From positions 15,934,001 to 15,998,000 of the forward strand of contig NC_003282.8 of NCBI RefSeq assembly GCF_000002985.6: a stretch of 64,000 nucleotides of DNA. Reading direction: 5' to 3'. Under the pieces are notes generated by a model. That model was not told the origin of the DNA. It saw nothing but the letters and a program-made list of their open reading frames with translations, and did not search any database. Position 1 is the stretch's first letter; every line of letters starts with the position of its first letter. This DNA comes from Caenorhabditis elegans (Eukaryota > Nematoda > Chromadorea > Rhabditida > Rhabditidae). Shown here piece after piece: positions 45,991-58,364 of this stretch. A program made the translations under genes and the position numbers.

Positions 45991-46011
45991 TAATTGGTCG
46001 AGATAAACTTT
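45991..46011 (+). ncRNA. Predicted 21U-RNA
   Basis: Core at 45946-45953; T at +38 preceded by CAA. Confidence 0.55.
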
Positions 46012-46158
46012 TTTCAAACAAAAAATCGATTGTAAACAACGCTTTTGTTAAAATTAGTTATGTAATAAATTAGCCAATTTTTATATGCACTTTCTGAAAC
46101 TGCAATAATTTTAATGTTTTACGTTTCACTTGAGACGTTTCACTTTCACAGTGTTTTT

Positions 46159-46179
46159 AAATAATCATTGCTAACAGGA
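46159..46179 (-). ncRNA. Predicted 21U-RNA
   Basis: Core on minus at 46219-46226; T at +40 preceded by TAT. Confidence 0.5.
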
Positions 46180-47454
46180 ATATCATTGGAACTAAATGTT
46201 GTTTTTTTGAGAACATAGTGAAACAGTTGTCAGTAAATTTAAGAATGTTACTTTTACCCCAAAGTCTCTACTTTTTAGCGTGTCAGTAGGCTTTTAAGTA
46301 AAATGAATTTTTGTATTTTTGGTAAAGTAGATTCATTAAAATATAATAAAACTGTAAAGCTTCAAATTATCAGTTAAACTTTACTTTTTGAAAATCAAAA
46401 CAACTCGGGCAAGTGAAACAATTTTTTTTCTGTTTCTCATTTTTTACATAATTTCAGATCACAATTTTAATTCAATGGTGATCGTGTAAATTCTTGGATT
46501 TGAAGTTCATTTTTGTAACTACTTTTTTTTGTCGATAAGATTGTTTCAGACTACTAATCTGTTCAGATTTGATTGTAGTTATGGCTTTAGTCTGATTGTA
46601 GTCTGAAGCCGCATAAATTTCAGCAGGAATATATAAAAGTCTCGTGAAACACAATGTGAAGAAATCAATGGTGCAGTGTAATTGAAAATAATAAATTAGT
46701 TGATACAATAAATGAAACTATATTTTTTAATTGATATCAGATTTTTGACTTTTTGCCAAGTAAAACTAATAAAGTGGTACACATTAACTAGTTGAAGCTA
46801 GATGAAGCATTATTGATTAAAACTGATTATGTTGTCAAATTATCAAATTTGGTTCAGCTGTGTGAAAAAGGAACATAATATTTATGAAAATTTCTCTGGC
46901 GCACTTATTTAAAAAATTTAAAAATCAATATCGTGTAAAAATACGTTGACATTATTTCATTGTACACCTTTACACTTAAACCAACATTGTGAAAAAGTAC
47001 TTGAAGTATTTTTGAATTTGACGAACTCTTTATATGCAAAAATGGCGCATTTACTATATGTTCAAACTTTTTTTCCAACTATAAAAGTGAAAAGAGCTAT
47101 AAAAAATGCTAAAGTACTTAAGGGCACTGAAATCTTTTTAAAGTTGGAGTTGAACATCATCTGAGCCGATGATCTCTGAGATCAATAAATTTAATTCATG
47201 TTGATGCTAACAGTTCCAATAAATGAACACCATGAAACAATTTTTATAGATTTTGTGCTCAAATTTGAAGTGAGCAACAGTTTTCTGCGCAGTAAAATTT
47301 TCACTGTTGACCCAAAACTATTTTTTAAACAGTTATTATTGATTCTTTTTAATTTATATTTAAGTAATATGCGACTCTACAAATTGTGGCTGGAAATATA
47401 GTAGAAAATCTCGAACAGAGCCAAAAATTGCACGGGACTGCAATTTCACAACAA

Positions 47455-47475
47455 AAACTTTTTACTATGGGACTA
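47455..47475 (-). ncRNA. Predicted 21U-RNA
   Basis: Core on minus at 47515-47522; T at +40 preceded by TGT. Confidence 0.5.
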
Positions 47476-47677
47476 ACATTTCATTTTAATTTTAGCTCAT
47501 GTTTCACAACACATTGAAACAGTAAAAATTTGAAATTTTCAAATTATTGAAACCTTGAGAACTATGAGAGGAGCGCTGGAAAAACTTTTATATAGACAGC
47601 TGAAATGTTTTTTTTTCAGAATTGAAATACATAAGTTAATAGAAAAGTCAACAAAATATAACAATTTCAAAAACAAA

Positions 47678-49970
47678 TTATTCCATTTCCACTTCCTCTT
47701 CGTCATTGAAAATTTCTGATTTTATACTTCCTTCTGGGTTTTCTTCGTTTACCTGATAGTTACACATCATTTCTGAGCCATTTGGGAAAATTAGTCGGGA
47801 TCTGAAAAAAATTATCGATTTTTATAAAACTCAATGAAATCACAAACTCTTTGAGCTCTCCATCCTCCTTGCGGAGTTGCTCTCGGAGCCATCTTGTGGC
47901 ATCTTCACTTGCTTCGTTTCCATACATTTTGTTGTGGCGGCCTCTCACACGGTCTCTGAAAAATAAATTTAGTACTGAGCCCTGAGACAGTAAAACTCAC
48001 AACTTATTGCCCATAACGTCGGTGACCAGCTTCCTCACTCGAAACTTCAGGTCTCGCGATTGTTCTTCGCCGAACCCACCGAGTATGTACTCTGGAAGAG
48101 GAACATGGTTTTTTTAATATTAAATTTCCTACTGTTTCAAAGAATTTATAAATTTTTGGTGAAACGTGTGGAAAACTAACCAGCAAACCCTTCGAAAAAG
48201 TCCCTAGCGATGGGAATATATGTAGAAGCGTTTTGTGAAGTTGCGTAGCACATCATATGGGGGTCCGCAATGGCAACCTTAAATTTTTGGAGTTTACGCA
48301 AGATTCTATAAAGTCTACGCAAGACTCCACTAAGCATACCTTATCGAAAACCGTTCTCGCCAGAGCTCTCACAAGAGTCACCAAGTTAGCCGTCGACCAA
48401 TTCGACACATCTCCATCCGTCACAACATCGGAAATCATGAACCATTTCCTGCTGGGCAACGTCAAAGCTCTGTCAAACTTCTCGGCTGAGTCAATTGAGA
48501 ATGCCTTGTTCGTTGTGATCGGTTCCGTGATTTTCTCCGCTTTTCGAGAAATCTTCCTGTGCTGCTTGTTTGCCTGAAAGCGAATTTTTTTTAATTTTCG
48601 AAACTTTTGGAAATTGCTCACCATCGCCGTAGTGAAAGCCATTCCAAGTGCCATTTCCTCCATCAAATTCTGATTTTGTGTTCGACACCGCTTGGCGAAA
48701 TTGAGCCATTCGTAGTAGTCAACATCACGGTCATTTTTGATGAGTTTCTCCAGGTTTTTCTGAAAAATTTGAAGATTTATTTGGCAGGGCTAAGGTCTTG
48801 ACTACAATGATGTACTGTAAGCAACTGACATCTTACGAGTTAGACTGCAAATTCCGTGGTGGGCCCGTAAAATGTCGGCTGCTAGCAACAGCAGTTTTAA
48901 AAGAGTCCACGGGTAATATTTTGTTCCTATAAACAAGCCGACATTTCACGAGTCTCAACATTCAATATTGTTCTAACTGGGCCATTGTGGTGTCGGCTGC
49001 TATCAAATTTCAAGCACTTGGATTTCAGCTCCCGACACTTTGCGAGTTTCTTTAACAATACTGTAAAGCACCGACTTCTGCTTCCGTTCGTTCGTTTTAA
49101 TGTCGGCTGCTAGCAAAAGCAGTTTTAGAGGAGTTCGCGGTGAGATTTTGTTTCTACAAGCAAACCGACATTTCACAAGTCTCGCCATGCAAACTCGTTA
49201 TTCTAACTAGGCCCGTGCAATGTTGGCTGCTATCAGATTTCAATCGTCTGAACTTCAGCGCCCGACACTATACGAGTTGCTCTAGAAATAATCCCCTCAA
49301 AACCTACCTCACAAGTCTTCCGATCCAATGGTTCCCCTTTCGCATAATCGTACAATTCGGAAGCAGCGAATCCAATCGGCAACCACATCCCATGCTTAGA
49401 GGCCTGAAGAAGGGGTGCCGAAGATGTTTGAGCAATTGGAGATGAGCTGTACTCTATCGGAAGGGTCTTACGACGAACCATCCCATCTCCATCCAACCAA
49501 TCACGACAGAACTGCTTGGTGGATCCTTCAGACGTATTGGTCCATTCGACAGTGATACGGTCATTTGTGGTATCTACTTGTCCGAATGCAAAAGCATCGC
49601 AGGAAATTGTTAGAAGAATCTCCTCACTTGGATCGAGTACTCCACAATTTGGAGTGCACATCGTATCAACTCTGAGTCTTTTCATATATGTATTGATTCC
49701 ATAAGCAATACGAAGAGCCGAAGTATTGATTAATTTGATTTTAGATTCTTGGTTTTCATTGTACGGAGCATTGAAGATGATTTTGCTCGGTTGGAAGTCA
49801 ATTTCTCCTGGTGGAAGGGATTGAGCCATCACGGGGGAAAATTCTCGGGGTCTTTTAGGCTCAAAATCCTGGTAAACCTTATGTTCGACTGGAGCAACTA
49901 GAAGATCTTCCGGTTTTTGTTCGCATAGGAGTGGATACGGAGCAGGTCTTTTTGAAGCTCGGCGGGACAT
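47678..49970 (-). CDS. MSP-domain fusion protein, 484 residues
   Basis: Exons 49970-49308, 48759-48622, 48573-48340, 48277-48181, 48091-48001, 47955-47848, 47801-47678; all phases match. Residues about 60-173 are a full major sperm protein domain, close to canonical [78 protein letters not shown] is the motility and signalling protein of nematode sperm, so germline/sperm expression is inferred. Unlike the 127-residue MSPs, this protein has a basic 58-residue N-terminal extension and a C-terminal part of about 300 residues that looks helical ([47 protein letters not shown]) and ends in an acidic tail (NDEEEVEME). I do not recognise the C-terminal domain; a HEAT/MIF4G-like helical repeat is possible. 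Donors GTTAGT and GTTTGT and the acceptor TTTAAG are weak but keep frame. Confidence 0.85.
48815..49275. repeat. GTCGGC motif pairs in MSP-fusion intron 1
   Basis: Alternating CCGACAT...CACGAGT and ATGTCGGCTGCT sites, two or three inverted pairs about 60-70 bp apart, with a repeated stretch (CTGCTAGCA..AGCAGTTTTA at about 48879 and 49109). Confidence 0.65.
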
Positions 49971-50525
49971 CTGAAAATTGAATTTTTTTTAGATTTTGAG
50001 CGTTCAAATAAAATTCAAAAAATCAATAGTGATAATCGACGTGGTGTCAGGTACACACATTCGGTTTGATCTACGAAAAATGCGGGAATATTTATTCATA
50101 AAAATTGTGACGTAAGCACGCTCTAAACCATGCAAAATCAGATGATATGTCTGCGTCGCTGCTCCCACATTTTTTGAAGGTCAAAGCAAAATGGGACTTT
50201 CTGACTAGCACTCGTTTTTTTTAAATTAAAAAAAAGATTTGAATTAAAAAACCGCGAATTTTCAAAATTAGTGAATAACAATATAAAATTCACGAGAAAC
50301 AAGAAACAACACAAAATAAAAACCGATAAAATCGAAAACGTCACCGCACGGGAAGCATTGTTTGCGCGCAATGCCTCCCGCCGCGAGTTGAGAGACCGAA
50401 TTAGTGTGAGAGACGCAGGTGGTGGTAAGAGAAATGACGAGAGACGCAGAGAAAAGGAACGTTTCAGGACAACGGACGTTGGTTTACGAGAGGGGGGTTT
50501 GGAGCGTTTTTAGTGTTTATTGATT
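49971..50525. promoter_or_regulatory. Upstream region of MSP-fusion gene
   Basis: A GC-richer block at 50340-50515 (GCGCAATGCCTCCCGCCGCG, AGAGACGCAGAGAAAAGG) stands out from AT-rich surroundings, as many worm promoters do. No specific factor site is claimed. Confidence 0.4.
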
Positions 50526-50729
50526 GGTTTTGATTAGAATTTTGAATTTTTCGAGCGTTTGCCCCACAACAAAGAGATGGCAAATATTAAAAAAAAACTG
50601 TTAACTGTTAGAGAAAACATCTACTGTTTAAACAACTAAGCATAAAAGAAAAATTAAAATAAAAAATTAATTAATTGAAAATACTGTTTCAAGTTTGTAT
50701 TTAATATTGATGTAACTTTTTTAAAATGC

Positions 50730-50750
50730 TGGGGAAAATAAAAATAATTT
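50730..50750 (+). ncRNA. Predicted 21U-RNA
   Basis: Core at 50684-50691; T at +39 preceded by TGC. Confidence 0.6.
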
Positions 50751-51558
50751 CACTTTTTCAACTGCAAATCATAGCTCCAAGAACAACTTGACATATTATT
50801 GGACTGATAATCTGTTGTTTCGGGAACATTTGTTAACGTTTATTTTTTCAAAGATAATTCCCTATAAATGATTTTTAATGAAAGAAAAACGCGGAAATCC
50901 TATAATTTGTTTTGCATTTCGAGAATTGAAATTACAGTTTCAAGTAGACTTAAAATTACTAGATAAATTTGATCATTCAATAATGCTTTTAAGTTTGTCG
51001 AAATTTCGAAGAAAAAAAATTTGTGAAACTGCTTAAATTTTCAGAAATTAATATTATAAAACTGACTAGTTTCATTATTGTTCGTGTATTGGAAATATTT
51101 GAAAATTAGCTTTTACTGCACTGATTTATATCTCATATAGGTGAGTGAAACTCGGTAGATGTCGGGCGCTCATATTTCGTTAGCGTTAGGCGTTCTTGAG
51201 AAACCCCACAAGTAATGTGGAATAATGTGTTGATTATCGGGTTTTTTTTTCACTGTTAAAACGACTGGAAAGGTCGAAGGATCTATCTACTAAAAATAGT
51301 TACTCAAGTTTTTCTTTTGAAAACCAGTTGAAACATCTCTGACAAAATTCAGATTTCTTTTCTCAAAAAAGTGATTTGAAATTTATAAAATAATTGATAT
51401 TTCTAGAACACATTAAACAACTTTATGAAACTGTTTTTGGTGTAAAATCATTTTAAATGAAGGAAAAACGGAAAAATCATATAATTTTTTACGTTTCGAG
51501 AATTGAAATTACTGTTTCAAGTAAGAAATAAGATTTCAAGAAAAGTTTACTTATTCAA

Positions 51559-51579
51559 TAGTAATTTAATGATATGACA
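51559..51579 (+). ncRNA. Predicted 21U-RNA
   Basis: Core at 51512-51519; T at +40 preceded by CAA. Confidence 0.5.
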
Positions 51580-53663
51580 GTAATTTAATTCAATGAAAAA
51601 AATTGAACCATTTTCCTTCAAAAATTATCAAACTTTTCCACAGTTTTCGAACTTAAACTACTGCGAAGCCTAGCGCGCTTGACGCGCTAATCTACCGTTC
51701 TAACTTTATAAAATTCATAATCAGTAAAATTTATGAAATAATCAAAATTTTAAAGAATAAGTATTTTAAAATGTTATATTAGATACCTTATCTGCTATTC
51801 AAAAGAATGAATTGAAATATAAATAAAACGCTCCCAAATATTTTAAATGCCATCTGCATTTCGATCAATCTAGCAACAGTTTAGGAAGTTGTTTTTTATT
51901 CATGAGCGTTCAAAAAAAAATTGCGGTTTTAGAAAGTGGACAAACGGGTATTTTCATATACATATTGATGATTGAACGAAAATGATATTTTTGTAATTTT
52001 AATTTGATAGCTTTCTAAAAATGGGAATTTAAAAAAACAAATGAAAAAAAAATAATTTGATGAAAAACAAATCCATGAACAAATTAAAAAATTAATTGCT
52101 ACCAAAACACACTGAAACTTTAAATTTATCTTCTATTTTTCCTTAAAAATTTTTTAATTTCACAATTAGACGGCAAGAATAAGTATTTTTTTTTAAAGAC
52201 CATTTTATAATGAGACCGCCTACTTTATGCCGCGAAATTGTCTGTAACATTGCTTTTTTTTGGAAGAAATAACACCAACTTATTGCTCTAAATTTACAAA
52301 ATTCTAGCCGACTTTACAACAATAAACAAGACATAGAATACAACTAAAAATCCTAGCCCACACTTAACCACAATGTGAAACACGTATTGATTTCAACCAT
52401 GAACGTCATTAGTTAATTTTCAATTAGAAATTGATTCTTCCATGCATTATGTGAGAATAAACAGGAACATTTCAGAAATATACTCTGAATTGTTTCATTT
52501 TGTCATTTTAATTCATTTTCAGTAGGATTTTATTCAATAAAAACATATTTTGTTTCACGTAACTAATATAAAAACAATGAGCAGCAATATGCGTAGCTAG
52601 TGATTGAGTAGTAATGCAAGCTGGAAATGAAAATTGAACATTACTATTAAAGTTTTAAAAAAACTCTAGATTTTATCATTTGATTGTCTAAATATATTTT
52701 TAAAAAACTAGCTTTTACTGCACTGATTTGTATCTTATAAAAGTGAGTGAAACCCGGTAGATGTCGGGTGCTCATTTAAAGGCAGGAGTTAGGTCTTCTC
52801 GAGCAACGTACACAAATAATGTGTTCTCGAAATTGGTGTGTATAAATTCAAAATTAAAAAAAAATATAAGTACTTACCTAAAACGTGAAAAAATTATTTT
52901 AAAACCCGTTTCACAAAGTAGGTTTATTTAAATTGTTAAATTGTTTTAGAAACCAATAGTAGGACACTGATTTTTTCATTATACTTTTTCAAAATATTTC
53001 CATGGAATGAAAACCCCGACAATTTATGATTTATCTGAATTATCGATGACTTCAAAGATTTTTCTCACTTTCTTGTTTTTCTGTTTCAGATTTTTGTTAA
53101 GTTATACAAATTGTATGGTTGAGTGTTTTAGTTTTTTTTCGAATTAAACTAATTTTATTTAGTAAACTATTTATAAAATATATAAAACATTGTAAATACT
53201 GTTATAACAACTTTTATCAGATTTTTATTCAAAATGAGATGGCAATTTCAAAAAAAAAAAACATTTCCACTTTCAACGTTTGATTAAGAAATACACAAGG
53301 ATTTGCTGACACAGGCTCCCCAGTTTCAGCATGAGCAGAGATAGGAAAATATATTACGATGTTTCTTTAATAAAAATGTTATAACAAGATCAATCTATAC
53401 ATAATTACGCTGATTAAAATCGTTTTTCTTGTTATTTTTCTTGAACCATTTCAAAAATGTACTATTTCATGATGTCAATATAAAAATGAATTTATCGATA
53501 TTATTATAAAGTTATCGCATGGCTTTATAAATGAAAAAAGTATCGAAGGTAAAGGAGCGGATGCACTTCCCGAACTTTCGAAATCAGGTTTAAAAAAAAG
53601 TCAAAATATAACTTTACTGTTTCATTGTAGAAGTAAAGTATAAACTTTTTAATTTCAGTGTTA

Positions 53664-53684
53664 CTCAGTCAGCGATCGAGAAAT
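53664..53684 (+). ncRNA. Predicted 21U-RNA
   Basis: Core at 53617-53624; T at +40 preceded by TGT. Confidence 0.5.
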
Positions 53685-54090
53685 TCAATTCTAGCTAGAT
53701 AGTTTGTAAAAAGTGTTTATGCCTAAATATGGAAAGAAAACACCGTTTATTGCGCGGTTTTATGGAAAAAATTACACAACCTTATTGCTCTAAATTTTCA
53801 AAATTTAGCCGATTTGACTACATAAAAAAGAAACTAATACAATTAAAAATTCTAGCACACTTTTAACCACAATGTGAAACGCGTCGATTTCAACCAGAAC
53901 ATCATTTGTTAATTATCATTTAAAATTTGATTCTTCCATGATTTATATGAGAAAAAACTGAAACATTTTAGAAAATATACTCTAAATTGTTTCATATTGT
54001 CACTTTAATTCATTTTTAGTGGTATTTTATTCAATAAAAACATATTCTGTTTCACCTAACTGTTATGAAAACAATGATGATAGCAAATAG

Positions 54091-54111
54091 TGATTGAGTA
54101 GAAATGCAAGG
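54091..54111 (+). ncRNA. Predicted 21U-RNA
   Basis: Core at 54047-54054; T at +37 preceded by TAG. Confidence 0.45.
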
Positions 54112-54734
54112 TTGAAATGAAAATTGAACCTTACTATTAAAGTTAAAAAAATTAAAAACTTTAGATTTTATTATTTGTTTGTCTATTGAAAATATTTAAA
54201 AGTTAGCTTTTACTGCACTGATTTGTATCTCATAAAAGTGAGTGAAACCCGGTAGATGTCGGGTGCTCTTTCTTCAAGGACAGGCGTTAGGTATTCTTGA
54301 GAAACCGCACAAATAATGTGGGATAATGTGTTCTCAAAATTGGTGTGTTGAAATTCAAAGTTCTTAGAAAATATAAGTACTTATCTAAAAGCTTGAAAAA
54401 TTATTTTAAAACCAGTTTCACAAAGTACATTTATTTAAATTGTTTTAAAAACCATTAGTCAAAAGCAATTTTCTCCTAATACTTTATATAAATGGTTTTT
54501 TTAAGTTGACTAATTTCATCATTGTTCGTGTATTGGAAAAATTTAAAAATTAGCTTTTCCTGCACTCACAAAGGTAAGTGAAACTCAGTTAGATGTCGGG
54601 AGCTAGATTTTTTGAATACAGCAGTCAGGTCTTCTCGAGCAGCGTCCACAAATCATGTGCAATAACATAATTCATTAACATACAATAATACAGACATTTA
54701 TGTTGCTTCACAAAATCCGCTTACCTAGTTTTTT

Positions 54735-54755
54735 AAAATAAAAGTTATGCAATTA
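54735..54755 (-). ncRNA. Predicted 21U-RNA
   Basis: Core on minus at 54795-54802; T at +40 preceded by TAT. Confidence 0.5.
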
Positions 54756-55749
54756 ATATATTAATAACTTTGTTTTGAAATTTTAGTACCCACTTGAAAC
54801 AGTATTTTCAATTCTCATGTCAATACTCAAAAAATTAGTGAAAACAGTTTCAATAGTTTTAAAATAGTTTTTTCTTTTAAAAAAATGTGTGGGACAGTTA
54901 TTGAAAATAAATATTGTTATTTTTCCAAAAATCTACTATTTCATGATGTTTTTAATAAAACAAAAGTAAAACCACACATTAATGAAATAATCCATTGCTC
55001 TTTGGAATTTAAATCTCAAAAGGAGTGAAAATTAGTCTTTTTTGCTTTACATTCTATCATTTTCAAAAGGATGAAAACAGGGAAAATCGTCAGTTTTTTC
55101 TAGAGAAAGCAAATAAAAGAAAACTTGACTTAAAAATATGAACTGTTTTTGAAAGTTAATATTAATGTCCTCAATTTAAATATAATCGCTCCAATATGAA
55201 TAGAATTTTTACGGTACCCCAAAGTTCTTATGTATGTCCTCTCAGTATAAGTTTTCTTGAAAACGAGTTTTCTCTAATTCCGCAAAAAATGGAAAATTGA
55301 CACAATTTCAATATTGACACTATTCATTGGTTGAAAAGAAAGCGTGGTTTTGCTCTGATTGGTTGGCAGTTGCAGTTAGACAATCTCACAGATCATGTTT
55401 CAAATTATTGTTTTAACATTGACAATAAATGTCAGAGTAATAAAGTAATAAGAATGAGTAGTTTTATTCAAACAGTTTCATGTAGTATATGAAAACAACG
55501 AGGATTTCATTAGAATGATTAGCAACTTTTCATCATGAAAAAAGTAATCACAAAAGTTGTCATACGTTTCAAGTTTTTAAATAAAAATTTGCGAATGTTG
55601 AATGTGTTATCAAAATTTATTCGTTTGAATTCAAAATTCTTGGAAAGTATAAGTACCTTGAAACTCGTACAAAATTTTTTTAAATCTGCTTCGCGAAGTA
55701 CATTTTTTCTTTTCGACGATATGAGAACCCCATTTATTGATGCCTCTCA

Positions 55750-55770
55750 AGCCCATCACCATCAATACAA
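55750..55770 (-). ncRNA. Predicted 21U-RNA
   Basis: Core on minus at 55808-55815; T at +38 preceded by TAA. Confidence 0.5.
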
Positions 55771-56336
55771 TTAAAATGTTAAAAACCAACACAGTTATAC
55801 TAATTATCTGAAACAGTAAAAAAATTATATTTTTTTGAATTCAGTGTAAATACCTTAGATATGTTATTGACTACAATTTTTTGACAAACACCTGAAATAT
55901 TTGGTGAAGAAATGAGCTACACTATAATACAAAAATTTCTTGAACTGAACTTTCTCAAAACCCGAATGAGATGGACGATTAATGTTTAAAAAAAGGTACA
56001 AAGTATGAAAAATGACAGAAACTGTAAAAAAATTAACTGAAGCAATTTTTCATCAATGTTTAATATTTAGAAAAAAATACTCGCTTTATGTATATTCAAT
56101 CTTTGAGAATAGCACTATGTGTGTCTTGAGAATTTAAAAAAAATATGATTAGAAATATTTCGACATCTACTTCAATTAAATGAATAAAGTTCTCATGTGT
56201 TTCAGAAACAAAAATTAAAAGTTGCGAATATTATTCTTTCAAATTAGAGTATCCGATCTGCAAAACGGTTTTCTGAGATTTTTTTTTTAATTCTGAAAAA
56301 TATAATTAAAGAACAACCATCCATTAATCCAAACCA

Positions 56337-56357
56337 TCAGTCCATTCATGAACCCTA
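56337..56357 (-). ncRNA. Predicted 21U-RNA
   Basis: Core on minus at 56396-56403; T at +39 preceded by TGT. Confidence 0.6.
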
Positions 56358-56778
56358 ACATAAATTCAAAATTTCGAAAGTTTATATAAAATTACTGAAA
56401 CAGTGGAACTTTGGTTTTTTGTGAAGCCAAATTTTTTAGTTTCGTTACCCGTTTGTATCTTTCGAAATTATTATTAAAATCACAAATTATAACAAATAAA
56501 AAATTTATCATTTTTTCGAATCCTGTTTCTAAATAAATAAATAAAACCTTCTATTATTATTTTTTTTTAGTTTTCCAATCATTTTCATTAATTTTTGTCG
56601 ATTTGTATCGGTTTTTTTCAAAAAATACATTTTTTCGTGTCAATTGAACGTTGTATCAACATAAGACGTTTGAAATCTCATTTTTCAGAACAACGAGCAG
56701 TTATTTTTTGTAATTCAGAAACATGATTCAGAAAATTAACAAATCTATTATTTGTGACACTCAAAATAAAAAAACTTT

Positions 56779-56799
56779 TTTTTTTTGGTGATTTTGATA
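56779..56799 (-). ncRNA. Predicted 21U-RNA
   Basis: Core on minus at 56838-56845; T at +39 preceded by TAT. Confidence 0.6.
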
Positions 56800-58343
56800 A
56801 TAGTTCCAATTGTTAAGAACTATTCTTGTAAATATACTGAAACAGTGAAGATCCAGTTTGAAATAAATTAAAATTTTCAAAGTCAAGCTCGGAAAATTCT
56901 ACAAATTTGGAATATTTTCTGCACACATTATTCTAGTTTGAATCCGTGTCTACATATTCTTGTTGACCTGAAAAATAAGATATCTGCCAATTATAGGTCA
57001 ATGCCAATAATTTATAACATTTTCTTTTACTTGCATCGGTCTACGAAAAAAAATGTTGTTAACAATTTCACCTATGCAGAAACATTCACCGCGTCTAAGT
57101 TTTTTCTGAACTTGCTGAAAAATTTTTATCCCATACGGTATAAATGAGGAACATGAAACAGCAGATTTTTTTTTCGAATTTAATTTCTTTATTTGAACCC
57201 AGTTTCTAGATGTTGAAGTCCTAAAGTTTCGTTTTTTTTTAAATTTTTGTTTTTCATGTATTATTGTTATTTTATTCAATTTCAATGTTTTTTTTTAATG
57301 TGAGTTAATCTTTGTGGTTTTCTGGCAATTGATAGTGTGCTAAAAGTTTTTGGGCAAATGCATTTTCTAATTTGAGCTGGAATTGAATACTTTTTAAAAC
57401 ACAAATTAATGTTCTGCAGGAATTTTTACTTTTTTTTCTTTTTTTTGTCTGACGTCGTTAATGTTATATTTTTCAAAATTTTTTTGAAAAGGAAGGAAAA
57501 AAAGAACAAAAGAATTAATACTTCTAGGTAAATCTGAAAACTTATTACAAAGTATATGAAACGGTAATTTTTTGGAATTCGTAGAAAAGCAATTACATTT
57601 TCCATCATCGAGAAATTTCAAAAAATCGAGGTGCCTCCTCGATTGTTTGTTAATATTGAAGTAATGAAGTAGTATAATTTTTAATTGAATGATTTTCATA
57701 AAATTTTAGATTCAATTTGAATCGGCCTGTTTTTGACTGCAAGAATCGAATATATGGACTTGAAAAATTTATTTTTCTAATAAAAATAGTAGTTATTCAG
57801 AATGTTCATAACTTTTATTTTAGAAATCATGCAATAATAATTTAATGATATTTTTCAACCGCAAATGAAGATTCAGTAAATCTAAAATTTTTGAAGAACA
57901 CTTAAAGGCAATGTGAAACACGTCTATATAAAACTAAAATAATAATTCACATAAATAGCTTGATGTTTTGAAAATGATTAGTTTGAAAAAAAAACAACAG
58001 AAATTTTGAGAAAATACTCTAATTTGTGTCTTTCATCAATTTATCTTATTTATCAAAATATTTAATTTTGCAAAGGAATTTGCTCTTTCATATAATCATT
58101 AAGAAAACATTACAGAATTGCAATGTAATTAGTTGTCCATACGTTTCTCACAAAAAATGAAGGTAAAAGCCACATCGTGGTGAGTTATATCTTTTAACGA
58201 TGATTAGAGCCCGGTAGTTGTCGGGTGCTAAATGGTTTTGGATGTTTTTTTTTAACTGTGTGCAACTTTGCCAAGTTTTGTGAAAACCGATAAATAATAC
58301 AATATTAAGAATTGATGATATTAAAATTATTTTTTTTGTTTTG

Positions 58344-58364
58344 CATCACAGAAATCTATGTTTA
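58344..58364 (-). ncRNA. Predicted 21U-RNA
   Basis: Core on minus at 58402-58409; T at +38 preceded by TAT. Confidence 0.5.

Larger units (their letters stand above)
45847..47677. other. Gene desert, last part
   Basis: AT-rich, no gene recognised. 21U-type cores at 45946 (plus), 46219 and 47515 (minus). Confidence 0.55.
50900..54660. repeat. Tandemly duplicated units with TAGATGTCGG-GCGCTC mark
   Basis: The phrase TTAGCTTTTACTGCACTGAT...GTGAGTGAAAC-CGGTAGATGTC occurs at about 51108-51170, 52708-52772, 54205-54268 and, diverged, 54550-54606. The DNA before it is also duplicated: about 52340-52720 matches about 53855-54220, including CCACAATGTGAAAC and AGTGATTGAGTAG. This suggests unequal-exchange duplication of units of roughly 1.5 kb. 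No gene is seen. Confidence 0.7.

Noticed and set aside
50271-50513. 80-codon basic open frame upstream of the MSP-fusion gene
   Set aside because: Low-complexity Arg/Lys/Glu composition from a GC-rich promoter-like block; no domain or splice partner.
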